A stretch of 10,398 nt of DNA from Bacteroidales bacterium (GTDB taxonomy: Bacteria; Bacteroidota; Bacteroidia; Bacteroidales; UBA12077). Shown in pieces: positions 1 to 6,723 of this stretch; within the stretch, counting starts at the first letter, position 1; each line of letters opens with the position of its first letter. The notes under the pieces are model-generated. The model ran no database searches and was not told the origin of the DNA. It saw only the letters and a list, made by a program, of their open reading frames with translations. The position numbers and the translations under genes are program-made. The stretch covers positions 1-10,398 of the forward strand of contig JAUVUS010000045.1 in assembly GCA_030600865.1 (NCBI GenBank). The letters are read 5' to 3'.

Positions 1-1
1 G

Positions 2-835
2 CCAACAACATATAATAGTGTTGCTTTATCTGCATGGACACCAGATGGAACAGGTGCTACCTATACTGCAACATACAATATTTTAGATGGACATACTGAT
101 CAATTGTCCTCACCCTTACAGTTACTAAATGTAAATATTACTGATACGGCTGGGAATAAAAGTAATAACTTTAACGGTAGTGATGTAGCTAAATTGATTG
201 ATGCTAATGCACCTTCAATTTCTGGTGTAACTTTACAACCTAATTCTGGATTGTTAGGTATAGGCGATACTATCATATTTACTGTTAATGCCGGAGCAGG
301 GGAACCTGAATTGCTTGCATCAACAATTAGCATAAACAGTAAAAGTCTCATAAATAGATTTACAGACATTGGTGGAGGGCAATATGAAATTGAATATGTT
401 ATAAAATCAGGTGATAATGATGTTTCTGATGCTTCAGGAATTCCACTTAGTATCATCTTAAAGGATGTTGCAGGAAATCTAACAAATGATTATAATTTCT
501 TAGCAGCCGGTGATTGTCCTGGTATTGATGCTCATACTCCGGTTATTTCGGATGTAACAGTTATCCCTGCCACAATGCTATACGGTGAAGTAATAGAAGC
601 AACTATTGAAGTTCTTTCTGATGTAGATGTTTATACATTTATTTCTGGTGAAATAGCTGGGTTTAACATTCAATCCATAACTAAAGATGCTAATGATACC
701 TATTTTGCATATTTCACAGTTGGAGATTTAGGATATGATATTTTACCGGACGATTCATACGATGTTACCAACCTGGTATTATCTGACCCGGCAGGTAATT
801 TAACTGATGTTTATTCCAAAACTATTACTCAAGCC
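2..835 (+). repeat. Tandem Ig-like modules, 107-residue period
   Basis: The signature D-x-A-G-N begins at bases 143, 464 and 785, so successive copies are exactly 321 bp (107 codons) apart. Each is followed by a similar acidic/Asn tail (N-K-S-N, N-L-T-N, N-L-T-D), and the second and third units open with a similar A-(N/H)-x-P-x-I-S-x-V stretch after the previous signature. These are protein-level repeats; the DNA has diverged. The first unit is cut by the window edge. The module resembles bacterial Ig-like beta-sandwich domains of the adhesin type; I cannot assign a specific family. Confidence 0.65.
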
Positions 836-3800
836 GGTGATCCAATTTATACAATTTTGCCAACTGCAAAAGTAACCGGCACTTATCATGTTTGCGATGG
901 TGATTCAGCTGAATTGTCATTCCAGTTAACAGGCAGTGCACCATGGGAAGTTGAATTATTCGATGGAGCAGCTACAACAACGGTAAGCGGTATTAATGAA
1001 TCACCATATTATTATAAAGTTGAATCAAATAATGTTTTAGGATACGAACCGGATACGCTTATATATAAAATATCACAGGTGACCGATGTGAATGGTAATG
1101 TGAAAATCATGTCAGGTATAGATAGTGCAATAGTGTTTATTCATGAGGTTCCGGTTGTTGATATTACCGATCCCCCGGGTAATAAAACATATAATATTAA
1201 TGCTGATGCTGATACATTAACAGGAAGTCCGGTAGACGGTGTATTTTCAGGGAATGGTATTATTTCTTCAAATAATACATTCTTACCATCATCTGCAGGT
1301 TTAGGAACCTGGGATATTGTTTACACTTACACAGTGCCTTCTTCCGGATGTTCAGATTCTGATACAGTTGAATTCGAAGTTATTGAGTCTGACGCTGATA
1401 TTGATTTTGAAAACAATGATACGTGGCGTTGTGATTATGAGACTACTTTTGGTGTTACTGCTGAGGTAATTACTAATCCTTCAATAATAGGTGAATTGAA
1501 GTTGTATGGTGCACCGGCAGCTATAACAGATCATGGTGATAATACAGCAACAATAGATGTTCAGCAGTTATCAGCAGGTACTTACGAAGTTACATTTGAG
1601 TATACCGATGGAACATTTACAACATTTACAGAAAGTTTTACGGTGGAGTCGGTAGGTAGTTCAATTGATTTTACCGATTTGTCGGATGTATGTGAAGATT
1701 ATGATTCAATTTTCGTAGATGCCGTTAATTTAATTCCTTCAGGTGGTGACGGAAAGTTTATTTTTTCCGGTGCAGGGGGAGCCTTTGAATATGAGCCAAC
1801 TGATCTTAACTATAATTCAGGATATTTTCTTCCCGGGCAGGTAACACCAGGATCGTATACTTTAAAATATATTTATACAACACCAAATGGTTGTGAAAGC
1901 GATAGCGTAATTAAATATTTTGACGTTAATGCTTTACCTAATGTCTCATTTACTATGAATGCTGTTTACAATATTGATCAGGGTTCAAGTACAATCGATG
2001 GAAGTCCTTTAGGAGCGACAGGTGTATTTACACCTCTCTCATTTATGTCGAACAATGGTGATGGAACTGCTGGGTTCGATCCGGCAGATGCTGGTATTGG
2101 AATGTGGTGGGTTAAATATACTTACGAGGATGGAAATGCTTGTGTAAATGCCGATTCTACAGAGATTGAGGTTAATGAAGCCTTAGGTGATATTACAAGT
2201 TCATCTGGTTCGTTTCAGTTTTGTTATTATGGTTCATCAATCGATACTTTAATCGGTACACCAAATCACACTGATGGAAGTGCGGGTAGTTTTTATATTG
2301 ATAATGTACCAATACCTCCGGAATCGGATAATAAAATATTGTTTGATCCTCAGGATTATCTTTCCGGTGATCATACAGTCAAATTTGAATATAATAATGG
2401 ACCAACAGCTTATGTAGTTTATAAAACAGTAAATGTTGATTCAATAGGAAATATTTATTTTACCGGTTTAGATCCCAAATATTGTGAAAACGAAGATATG
2501 GAAGTTGAACTTACGGCATTTTATCCCGGGCAAGACGGAGTAATGCAGTTTGCTGGTAATGGTATTACCGATGACGATGTAGATAATTTAGGATTTTTTA
2601 ATCCAAGTGAAGCTAATTTAGGCGATAATGCTATTACATATACGTTTACTCGCGATTACTCCGGTTGTCAAAAAATATATAATGAAATAACCAGGGTTAA
2701 TAAAATTCCGGTAGTTGCATTTTATCCTAATGAAAAATGTATAGTAAGTGCTGGTGTTTTCGTAGAATTTACAGCAGATACATTACTTTCTGACTCAATT
2801 GTTAGCTGGACATGGACACTTGGTAACCGTACATCAAATGACCCTATTCCAAGTTTTGAAATAGATCCAGGATATTCTGGCATGAATTTAAAGTTAGAAA
2901 CTAAGTTTGGTTGTACTGATGATAAAGATAGTTCTTTCTATATTGGTACAAGAAAAGATATAGAATTCTCTTTTGATAATTTATGTCATGGAGAAGCTGT
3001 TACATTTGAGTTAAATGCGGGTAACGATCCTGAAGATGTTGATAGTGTGAGATGGATCTTTGGAGGTCCAGGAATTTCAGATTTATCAGATTTGAGTAAT
3101 CCTACTCATCAATACACAAGCCCCGGTGGTTATAATGTAATTTATGAGGAGTATTTGATATCTTGTGGAAGAGTTGCAGATACAGTAAAAATAACTGTTC
3201 GGCCATCTGTAGACTTAAGTATTGGAGAATATTTAGAAGAATTTGAAGACAATTCTGATATAACCGGATGGGTTATTGAAGATTATGAAGAAAGTGCTAA
3301 TAATACCTGGCAGTGGGGAGAACCAGTTGGTAATAAAATTAGTACAGCAGCTTCGGGGTCGTCTGCATTTGTAACTAATTTAAGCGGTAATTATAGCAAT
3401 GAAGAAAAAGGAATGATTACCAGCCCATGTTTTGATTTTAGTAGTATGCAAAGACCTATGATGAAAATGGATTTTATAGCATATACAGAAGAAGATAGGG
3501 ATGGTGCAGTAATTCAATACACAAAACCAAATGGCGACTGGGCTACAATTGGAGTTCCAAATGATGGTGTTAATTGGTATAATTCTTATATTATTACCGG
3601 TGCACCTGCCGATCAGCAATTAGGATGGACAGGCGATATTGTGGGAGAAAACGGCTCGGGCTGGCAAACTGCAATGTACCGATTAGATGAACTTAGGGGC
3701 AGAGCCGGAGTACGATTCAGAATTGTATTTGGCTCGAATGGTGATTTCACTAATGAAGGATTTGCATTTGATAATATACAGTTTAGTGAAAGAAAAAGAA

Positions 3801-4747
3801 TTGTTCTTCTGGAGAATTTTACAAACATTAACGATGATGATGCAAATAATACTCAGGATGATATAATAAACCCAATTTTGGAAAAAGATTCCTTGGATGT
3901 AATAAATTTGAATTACCATACTAGTTTCCCTACAGCTAATACATTTAACTCGTATTATCCTTCCGGACCAAGTGCAAGAGCATTATACTATGGAGTATCT
4001 GATGTTCCATATTCTTTAGTTGATGGAGGAGAACGTAGTTATAATTATACACTGACAAACACTTTAGCAGAATCAGATATACATAAGAGAATGCTTATTG
4101 ATCCTCAGTTTAATATTTCAGTTCGACAGGATATTCAAGGGAGTAATTTTGTCGTTTCGTCTTCAGTTAAAGCTTTAGAAGAAATGACCGGGCAAAATAT
4201 TATTGTGTATGTAGCTATTGTTGAAAAAACTGTTTTGGACGGTGCCGACAGGTATAATAATGTTTTAAGAACTATGTTACCCGATGCAGCCGGTATTTTA
4301 GTAGAGAAAGACTGGATTGCAGGCGATTCTATAAATGTTTATCAAACATGGTCTTTTTCTGAAGATGTTAATACTGATAGTTTAATTACAATTGTTTTTG
4401 TACAGGATGAGGACACTAAACAAATATATCAAACTGGATTTACAGAAGAATTAAGCACCATAACATCTATTGATGAAATTATTGATAATATTCTTAGTAT
4501 TGATTACATAGTTTATCCAAATCCTGTAAAGGAAATATTATCAGTCAAATTGTATAAATCTCTAACTTATGATATAAATATTAATGTATATAACAGTGTT
4601 GGTGCATTAGTTAAATCAAATAAGTTAGTTAAGGGTAATTGTTTATTAGAATTAGATACAAATGATTTACCTTCTGGTGTGTATTATTTGAAACTGACTA
4701 ATACCAATAAATTTTTCAGTACTAAGAAGATTATTATTAGTAATTAG
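2..4747 (+). CDS. Giant multidomain T9SS-secreted surface protein (5' truncated)
   Basis: The frame is open from base 2 to a TAG stop at 4745-4747, giving 1581 residues; the true start lies upstream, and an internal TTG at 104 is not a credible start because coding similarity continues before it. Residues are numbered from base 2. Seen in order: Ig-like modules with D-x-AGN signatures (about 1-275), an Ig-like segment ending in D-V-N-G-N, six glycine/aromatic modules (about 383-901), two PKD-like domains (about 902-1066), a MAM-like jelly-roll domain (about 1077-1262), an Omp28/thioredoxin-like domain (1267-1490), and a T9SS sorting domain (1500-1581). The architecture fits a protein exported by Sec, moved across the outer membrane by type IX secretion and anchored or released, with adhesion or binding as the likely role. 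No catalytic domain is visible in this part; an enzyme could lie in the missing N-terminus. It is followed by a terminator and convergent genes. Confidence 0.9.
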   Translation, partial: PTTYNSVALSAWTPDGTGATYTATYNILDGHTDQLSSPLQLLNVNITDTAGNKSNNFNGSDVAKLIDANAPSISGVTLQPNSGLLGIGDTIIFTVNAGAGEPELLASTISINSKSLINRFTDIGGGQYEIEYVIKSGDNDVSDASGIPLSIILKDVAGNLTNDYNFLAAGDCPGIDAHTPVISDVTVIPATMLYGEVIEATIEVLSDVDVYTFISGEIAGFNIQSITKDANDTYFAYFTVGDLGYDILPDDSYDVTNLVLSDPAGNLTDVYSKTITQAGDPIYTILPTAKVTGTYHVCDGDSAELSFQLTGSAPWEVELFDGAATTTVSGINESPYYYKVESNNVLGYEPDTLIYKISQVTDVNGNVKIMSGIDSAIVFIHEVPVVDITDPPGNKTYNINADADTLTGSPVDGVFSGNGIISSNNTFLPSSAGLGTWDIVYTYTVPSSGCSDSDTVEFEVIESDADIDFENNDTWRCDYETTFGVTAEVITNPSIIGELKLYGAPAAITDHGDNTATIDVQQLSAGTYEVTFEYTDGTFTTFTESFTVESVGSSIDFTDLSDVCEDYDSIFVDAVNLIPSGGDGKFIFSGAGGAFEYEPTDLNYNSGYFLPGQVTPGSYTLKYIYTTPNGCESDSVIKYFDVNALPNVSFTMNAVYNIDQGSSTIDGSPLGATGVFTPLSFMSNNGDGTAGFDPADAGIGMWWVKYTYEDGNACVNADSTEIEVNEALGDITSSSGSFQFCYYGSSIDTLIGTPNHTDGSAGSFYIDNVPIPPESDNKILFDPQDYLSGDHTVKFEYNNGPTAYVVYKTVNVDSIGNIYFTGLDPKYCENEDMEVELTAFYPGQDGVMQFAGNGITDDDVDNLGFFNPSEANLGDNAITYTFTRDYSGCQKIYNEITRVNKIPVVAFYPNEKCIVSAGVFVEFTADTLLSDSIVSWTWTLGNRTSNDPIPSFEIDPGYSGMNLKLETKFGCTDDKDSSFYIGTRKDIEFSFDNLCHGEAVTFELNAGNDPEDVDSVRWIFGGPGISDLSDLSNPTHQYTSPGGYNVIYEEYLISCGRVADTVKITVRPSVDLSIGEYLEEFEDNSDITGWVIEDYEESANNTWQWGEPVGNKISTAASGSSAFVTNLSGNYSNEEKGMITSPCFDFSSMQRPMMKMDFIAYTEEDRDGAVIQYTKPNGDWATIGVPNDGVNWYNSYIITGAPADQQLGWTGDIVGENGSGWQTAMYRLDELRGRAGVRFRIVFGSNGDFTNEGFAFDNIQFSERKRIVLLENFTNINDDDANNTQDDIINPILEKDSLDVINLNYHTSFPTANTFNSYYPSGPSARALYYGVSDVPYSLVDGGERSYNYTLTNTLAESDIHKRMLIDPQFNISVRQDIQGSNFVVSSSVKALEEMTGQNIIVYVAIVEKTVLDGADRYNNVLRTMLPDAAGILVEKDWIAGDSINVYQTWSFSEDVNTDSLITIVFVQDEDTKQIYQTGFTEELSTITSIDEIIDNILSIDYIVYPNPVKEILSVKLYKSLTYDININVYNSVGALVKSNKLVKGNCLLELDTNDLPSGVYYLKLTNTNKFFSTKKIIISN
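1148..2704 (+). repeat. Six degenerate beta-sandwich modules of about 80-90 residues
   Basis: Six successive units share the pattern G-x-F/M-x-F-x-G-x-G, then F-x-P or an equivalent, then G-x-(W/Y/H)-x-(V/I)-x-(Y/F)-x-Y, often a Cys about ten residues later, and a closing beta strand (E/V-x-V-x-E/N). Approximate boundaries by eye are 1148-1390, 1391-1654, 1664-1930, 1934-2178, 2180-2440 and 2441-2704. Units two and five are the most diverged and lack the late Cys. This kind of Ig/PKD-like repeat is common in large secreted Bacteroidota proteins and probably acts as a stalk or spacer. Boundaries are approximate. Confidence 0.55.
2705..3199 (+). other. Two PKD-like domains in the giant protein
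   Basis: The first segment (2705-2950) contains the core S-W-T-W-T-L-G-N, the equivalent of the PKD W-x-F-G-D/N motif, and ends near a Cys. The second (2957-3199) contains V-R-W-I-F-G-G followed by N-P-T-H-Q-Y-x-x-P-G-G-Y-x-V, the classic PKD pattern of a tryptophan strand and then the H-x-Y-x-x-x-G-x-Y strand. PKD domains are extracellular beta-sandwiches used as spacers or for binding. They sit just before the MAM-like domain. Confidence 0.65.
3230..3784 (+). other. MAM-like jelly-roll domain in the giant protein
   Basis: This segment of about 185 residues (1077-1262) opens with L-E-E-F-E-D-N and G-W-V-I-E-D, has a W-Q-W-G-E-P strand and a S-P-C-F-D-F strand, and closes with R-x-R-I-V-F-G-S-N followed by G-F-A-F-D-N-I-Q-F. 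An opening F-E-x-x-x-x-G-W and a closing (F/V)-x-(I/L)-D-(N/D)-(I/V) are typical of MAM or CBM-like jelly rolls placed before the C-terminus of T9SS cargo. Ligand binding is inferred from fold only. Confidence 0.6.
3800..4470 (+). other. Omp28/thioredoxin-like domain lacking the CxxC motif
   Basis: The segment starts I-V-L-L-E-N-F-T (residues 1267-1274), matching the V-L-L-E-x-F-T-G strand that opens Omp28-type thioredoxin-like domains. Where those domains usually carry a C-x-x-C pair there is an Asn/Asp-rich stretch (N-I-N-D-D-D-A-N-N) with no cysteine. The later strand V-S-D-V-P-Y-S-L-V-D-G, with P1336 at the cis-proline place, is kept. A beta-rich second half follows. I infer a preserved fold without disulfide redox activity. 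Family assignment is from motif recall. Confidence 0.6.
4499..4744 (+). other. T9SS type A C-terminal sorting domain
   Basis: The last 82 residues carry the standard signature: Y-P-N-P at residues 1505-1508, a strand I-N-V-Y-N-S-V-G-A-L-V, then L-D-T-N-D-L-P-S-G-V-Y-Y-L-K-L, and a terminal K-K-I-I-I-S-N. This domain directs passage through the type IX secretion machinery and is normally cleaved or used for anchoring by the sortase PorU. Its position at the very C-terminus, right before the stop, is as expected. Confidence 0.93.
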
Positions 4748-4769
4748 GAAATAGACTAAATCTAAAATG

Positions 4770-4806
4770 AAACGCCTGCTGGTTATTAGCAGACGTTTTA
4801 TTTTTA
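4770..4806 (+). terminator. Bidirectional intrinsic terminator between convergent genes
   Basis: Arms at 4770-4780 and 4788-4798 form an 11-bp stem round a 7-nt loop (GGTTATT), starting 22 bp after the TAG of the giant gene. In the plus transcript one position is a C-A mismatch, and the stem runs into a T-rich tract at 4796-4806. In the minus transcript the same position becomes a U-G wobble, so the stem is continuous, but the following tract (TTTCATTTTAGATTT) is weaker. It probably ends both the giant gene and the minus-strand operon. Confidence 0.75.
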
Positions 4807-4879
4807 TATTATACCGTTTATTATTCAAAAGATAGTTGATGATACCATCTTGAAGAAGAATTGGTATAATATATTTTTT
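4805..4879 (+). repeat. Long inverted repeat followed by six T's
   Basis: An 11-bp perfect inverted repeat has arms at 4805-4815 and 4863-4873 separated by 47 nt. Inside it a second stem can form between 4824-4833 and 4847-4854 with a 2-nt bulge. On the plus strand the outer arm is followed directly by T6 (4874-4879), so this could be a back-up terminator for the giant gene. It also forms most of the 3' untranslated region of the minus-strand operon. The arms are AT-rich, so function is uncertain. Confidence 0.4.
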
Positions 4880-5435
4880 AATTATTTCTACGCGGTCTTC
4901 CGTCTCTGTTTCTTCCTCTTTCCCCTTCTCTTGAGCTTCTTCCAAGTTTGTTACGATCCTGATCACGAATCATTTGCATAAATATCTTTTGTAAACTTTC
5001 TTGTTGGTCTTCGTTACAAATTTCTTTTAATTCCAGAAAATGACTTATAGTCGTCTTTTTTAATTCATAATGTAATGAACCAATATCTCTTGCAATTTTA
5101 TCTAAAGTATTAGGATTCGGATTTTCTTTAGCAATTTCATTCATCATTTCTGTCCGTTTTTCATTAAGCTCTAAGGCTATTCCATGTGCTATTATCATAT
5201 TTGTTCTGGTAATTTCCTTAAATTGTTGAAATTGCTCGTCAGATAACTTTAATTCATCTCTAATAAATCTGTGCATTCCTCTTATCTGAACTTCTTCTTT
5301 CAGATTATTCATTTCAGCAAGCTTTTTAGTTTTTATTTTGCTATTGTAATATATTGTAGCAAGTGCCGAAACATTTATTACTATTAAAAGGATAATAGTA
5401 ATTATTAGTAGTGATTTTTTCGTTTTTGTATCCAT
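4878..5435 (-). CDS. Membrane-anchored Spy/CpxP/CnrX-like periplasmic protein
   Basis: This 185-residue protein has a short Lys-rich N-terminus, one hydrophobic segment (about 9-28) that anchors it in the inner membrane, and a helical periplasmic domain. The Spy/CpxP signature L-T-x-x-Q appears as L-S-D-E-Q at 64-68 and again as C-N-E-D-Q at 140-144, the usual two-fold arrangement. The family includes the chaperones Spy and CpxP, ZraP, and the metal sensor CnrX. His55, His84, His122 and His132 could bind metal, but this is not shown. The C-terminus (157-185) is Arg-rich and probably disordered. It is the last gene of a sigma / anti-sigma operon, 31 bp after the anti-sigma stop, so it is likely the signal sensor or feedback partner of that pair. 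ATG start at 5435; no clear Shine-Dalgarno sequence. Confidence 0.8.
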   Translation of the reverse strand: MDTKTKKSLLIITIILLIVINVSALATIYYNSKIKTKKLAEMNNLKEEVQIRGMHRFIRDELKLSDEQFQQFKEITRTNMIIAHGIALELNEKRTEMMNEIAKENPNPNTLDKIARDIGSLHYELKKTTISHFLELKEICNEDQQESLQKIFMQMIRDQDRNKLGRSSREGERGRNRDGRPRRNN

Positions 5436-5466
5436 TATTAAGTCATTTCAAATCATATGTAATATA

Positions 5467-5949
5467 CTATTCTTCAACTATATTATTGTCATCTATTAAT
5501 AGGTTTTCAATAGGTTCAATTTCAAAATCATTCAAATACTGGTATTCAGCAAAGGTTTGAATATAATCTTCATTCCCATTGTTAAATTCAGAATATTGTT
5601 CTTGTGCTACTGAGCCAGATCCTATCAAGATTCCAATATACACTGCTATTATTAGCGACGACAGATAAATTACAGGTTGAACTAATTTTCTTGAAAAGAA
5701 GCTAATGAAAATAGATTCTTTAGGAGAATTTCTATTCTCCATTTTTTGTTTTAATCGTGTAAAATAAAATGCGTGTTCAGCGATTTCAGCTTTTGGTTTT
5801 AATAAATCAAAAGTATTATTAAATTTTTGATATAAAATTGAACAATCAGAGCAAGATTCTATATGATTTTGAAACTCCTCAATTTGTTTTTCTGATAGTT
5901 TTTTATCGATATAATCTGGTAGTATTTTTTTAAGATTTTTACAATTCAT
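5467..5949 (-). CDS. Zinc-finger (zf-HC2) transmembrane anti-sigma factor
   Basis: A 160-residue protein with an N-terminal anti-sigma zinc-binding domain: Cys3, then His29-x3-Cys33-x2-Cys36, the ZAS ligand set, placed after the common L-P-D-Y-I-D-x-x-L-S stretch. A linker leads to one membrane segment at about 92-111. The N-terminal domain is expected in the cytoplasm bound to the sigma factor encoded just upstream; the C-terminal 45 residues (116-160) should be periplasmic. That tail holds 13 Asp/Glu and no Lys or Arg. The gene lies 51 bp after the sigma gene and 31 bp before the Spy-like gene, all on one strand, so co-transcription is very likely. Release of the sigma factor could follow proteolysis or a conformational signal; the sequence does not say which. 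Confidence 0.88.
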   Translation of the reverse strand: MNCKNLKKILPDYIDKKLSEKQIEEFQNHIESCSDCSILYQKFNNTFDLLKPKAEIAEHAFYFTRLKQKMENRNSPKESIFISFFSRKLVQPVIYLSSLIIAVYIGILIGSGSVAQEQYSEFNNGNEDYIQTFAEYQYLNDFEIEPIENLLIDDNNIVEE

Positions 5950-6000
5950 CTCTCGTTTTTTTAGTTTGACACCTGACCATGAATTTTATTACAATTATTA

Positions 6001-6570
6001 TCAATTCTTTTTATAATAATCAATAAGTATTTTCTGTAATTTTTTCTTTCCTCGATTTATTAAAACTCCAACTTCGCTTACTGATATTCCCATTACCTCT
6101 GAAATTTCTTTATATGATAAATCTTCGAAATTATTTAATGATATAGCAATATTTTGTTTTTCCGGCAATTTTCTTAAAGCATAATACAATGCTTTTTTAT
6201 TTTCTTCAAGTTCAATATTTTCTCCCGGTTTTAATTCTTTATCCTCGGGGTCGGAGCTTTTATTATCATCTCCAAAAATAATATCCAGGCTGGTAAACCA
6301 TTTTTGTTTTTTTCTGGAACGTAAATAATTCAATGATTTATTTACTGAAACCCTGTAGAGCCATGTTGTAACTTTAGAATCACCACGGAAACTATCTATT
6401 GATTCGTATATTTTAATAAAAACTTCTTGTGATACGTCCATTGCATCATCATAGTTATTTAAAATGTTATTACAAACATTTAATACTAGCTGATGATATT
6501 TTTCAACGAAAACCTGGAATGCTTTTTCGTCTTTTTCAGCAATTTTAGCAAGTAATATTTTGTCGTCCAT
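6001..6570 (-). CDS. ECF-subfamily RNA polymerase sigma factor
   Basis: A 189-residue sigma-70 family protein of ECF type, carrying regions 2 and 4 only. Region 2 (about 20-86) includes D-A-M-D-V-S-Q-E-V-F at 42-51, the core-binding and -10-recognition helix, and the T-T-W-L-Y-R-V-S-V-N-K stretch at 68-78. Region 4 (about 125-180) includes L-P-E-K-Q, then L-S-Y-K-E-I-S-E-V-M-G-I-S-V-S-E-V, the -35-binding helix-turn-helix. The linker between them is long and acidic. It is the first gene of the three-gene operon and its neighbour encodes the matching anti-sigma factor, so the operon is probably autoregulated. ATG start at 6570, supported by an AGGAA element 8 nt upstream. Target genes cannot be told from this window. 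Confidence 0.93.
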   Translation of the reverse strand: MDDKILLAKIAEKDEKAFQVFVEKYHQLVLNVCNNILNNYDDAMDVSQEVFIKIYESIDSFRGDSKVTTWLYRVSVNKSLNYLRSRKKQKWFTSLDIIFGDDNKSSDPEDKELKPGENIELEENKKALYYALRKLPEKQNIAISLNNFEDLSYKEISEVMGISVSEVGVLINRGKKKLQKILIDYYKKN

Positions 6571-6578
6571 TAAGGAAT

Positions 6579-6583
6579 TTCCT
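6579..6583 (-). promoter_or_regulatory. Shine-Dalgarno-like AGGAA before the sigma gene
   Basis: On the minus strand AGGAA ends 8 nt before the ATG at 6570, good spacing for ribosome binding and support for that start. The other genes here lack such a site, as is common in Bacteroidota. The element is half of a small palindrome (AGGAA-N-TTCCT, 6573-6583) that could partly hide it in the mRNA. Confidence 0.5.
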
Positions 6584-6612
6584 GAATCAAGTTTTTACTA
6601 TGACTATCAAAA

Positions 6613-6650
6613 AACTTTTTTATTACCAAATAAAGGTAGAACTTTTTTAT
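6613..6650. repeat. 11-bp direct repeat in the divergent promoter region
   Basis: AACTTTTTTAT occurs at 6613-6623 and again at 6640-6650, 27 bp apart start to start. The 16 bp between them hold an inverted TACC-N7-GGTA (6624-6638). It lies 43-80 bp upstream of the sigma gene start, where its promoter or operator would be expected. The sequence is AT-rich, so chance is possible. The rest of the 153-bp gap 6571-6723 shows only the candidate -7 element of the plus-strand gene. Confidence 0.35.
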
Positions 6651-6693
6651 ATATTTTAAATCATTCGTTTTTTCATTATCAATTTGAAATAAT

Positions 6694-6701
6694 TAAGTTT
6701 G
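6694..6701 (+). promoter_or_regulatory. Candidate Bacteroidota -7 element (TAAGTTTG) for the glycosyltransferase
   Basis: TAAGTTTG matches the Bacteroidota primary sigma -7 consensus TAnnTTTG and lies 22 bp before the ATG at 6724. No clean TTTG -33 box is found; a T-run at 6668-6673 is at about the right distance. It implies a short leader of roughly 15 nt. Confidence 0.4.
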
Positions 6702-6723
6702 CATTTCAATTAAAGTTGACCAA

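Noticed and set aside
104..106. TTG as a start codon for the giant protein
   Set aside because: The frame is open back to base 2 and the upstream residues continue an Ig-like module, so the protein is truncated by the window rather than starting here.
100..456. Minus-strand open frame of 118 codons
   Set aside because: Antisense to the Ig-like modules of the giant protein; a composition effect, with no domain or start signal.
3380..3919. Three open frames on the minus strand inside the giant gene
   Set aside because: They are antisense to well-supported MAM-like and Omp28-like coding sequence, overlap each other and show no domain features.
4667..4966. Minus-strand open frame across the convergent junction
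   Set aside because: It overlaps the sorting domain, both hairpins and the Arg-rich tail of the Spy-like gene in another frame; its Glu-rich stretch is only the out-of-frame reading of the Arg codons.
6571..6723. A small RNA gene in the divergent intergenic region
   Set aside because: No hairpin followed by a T tract and no GC-rich structured stretch; promoter elements explain the region better.
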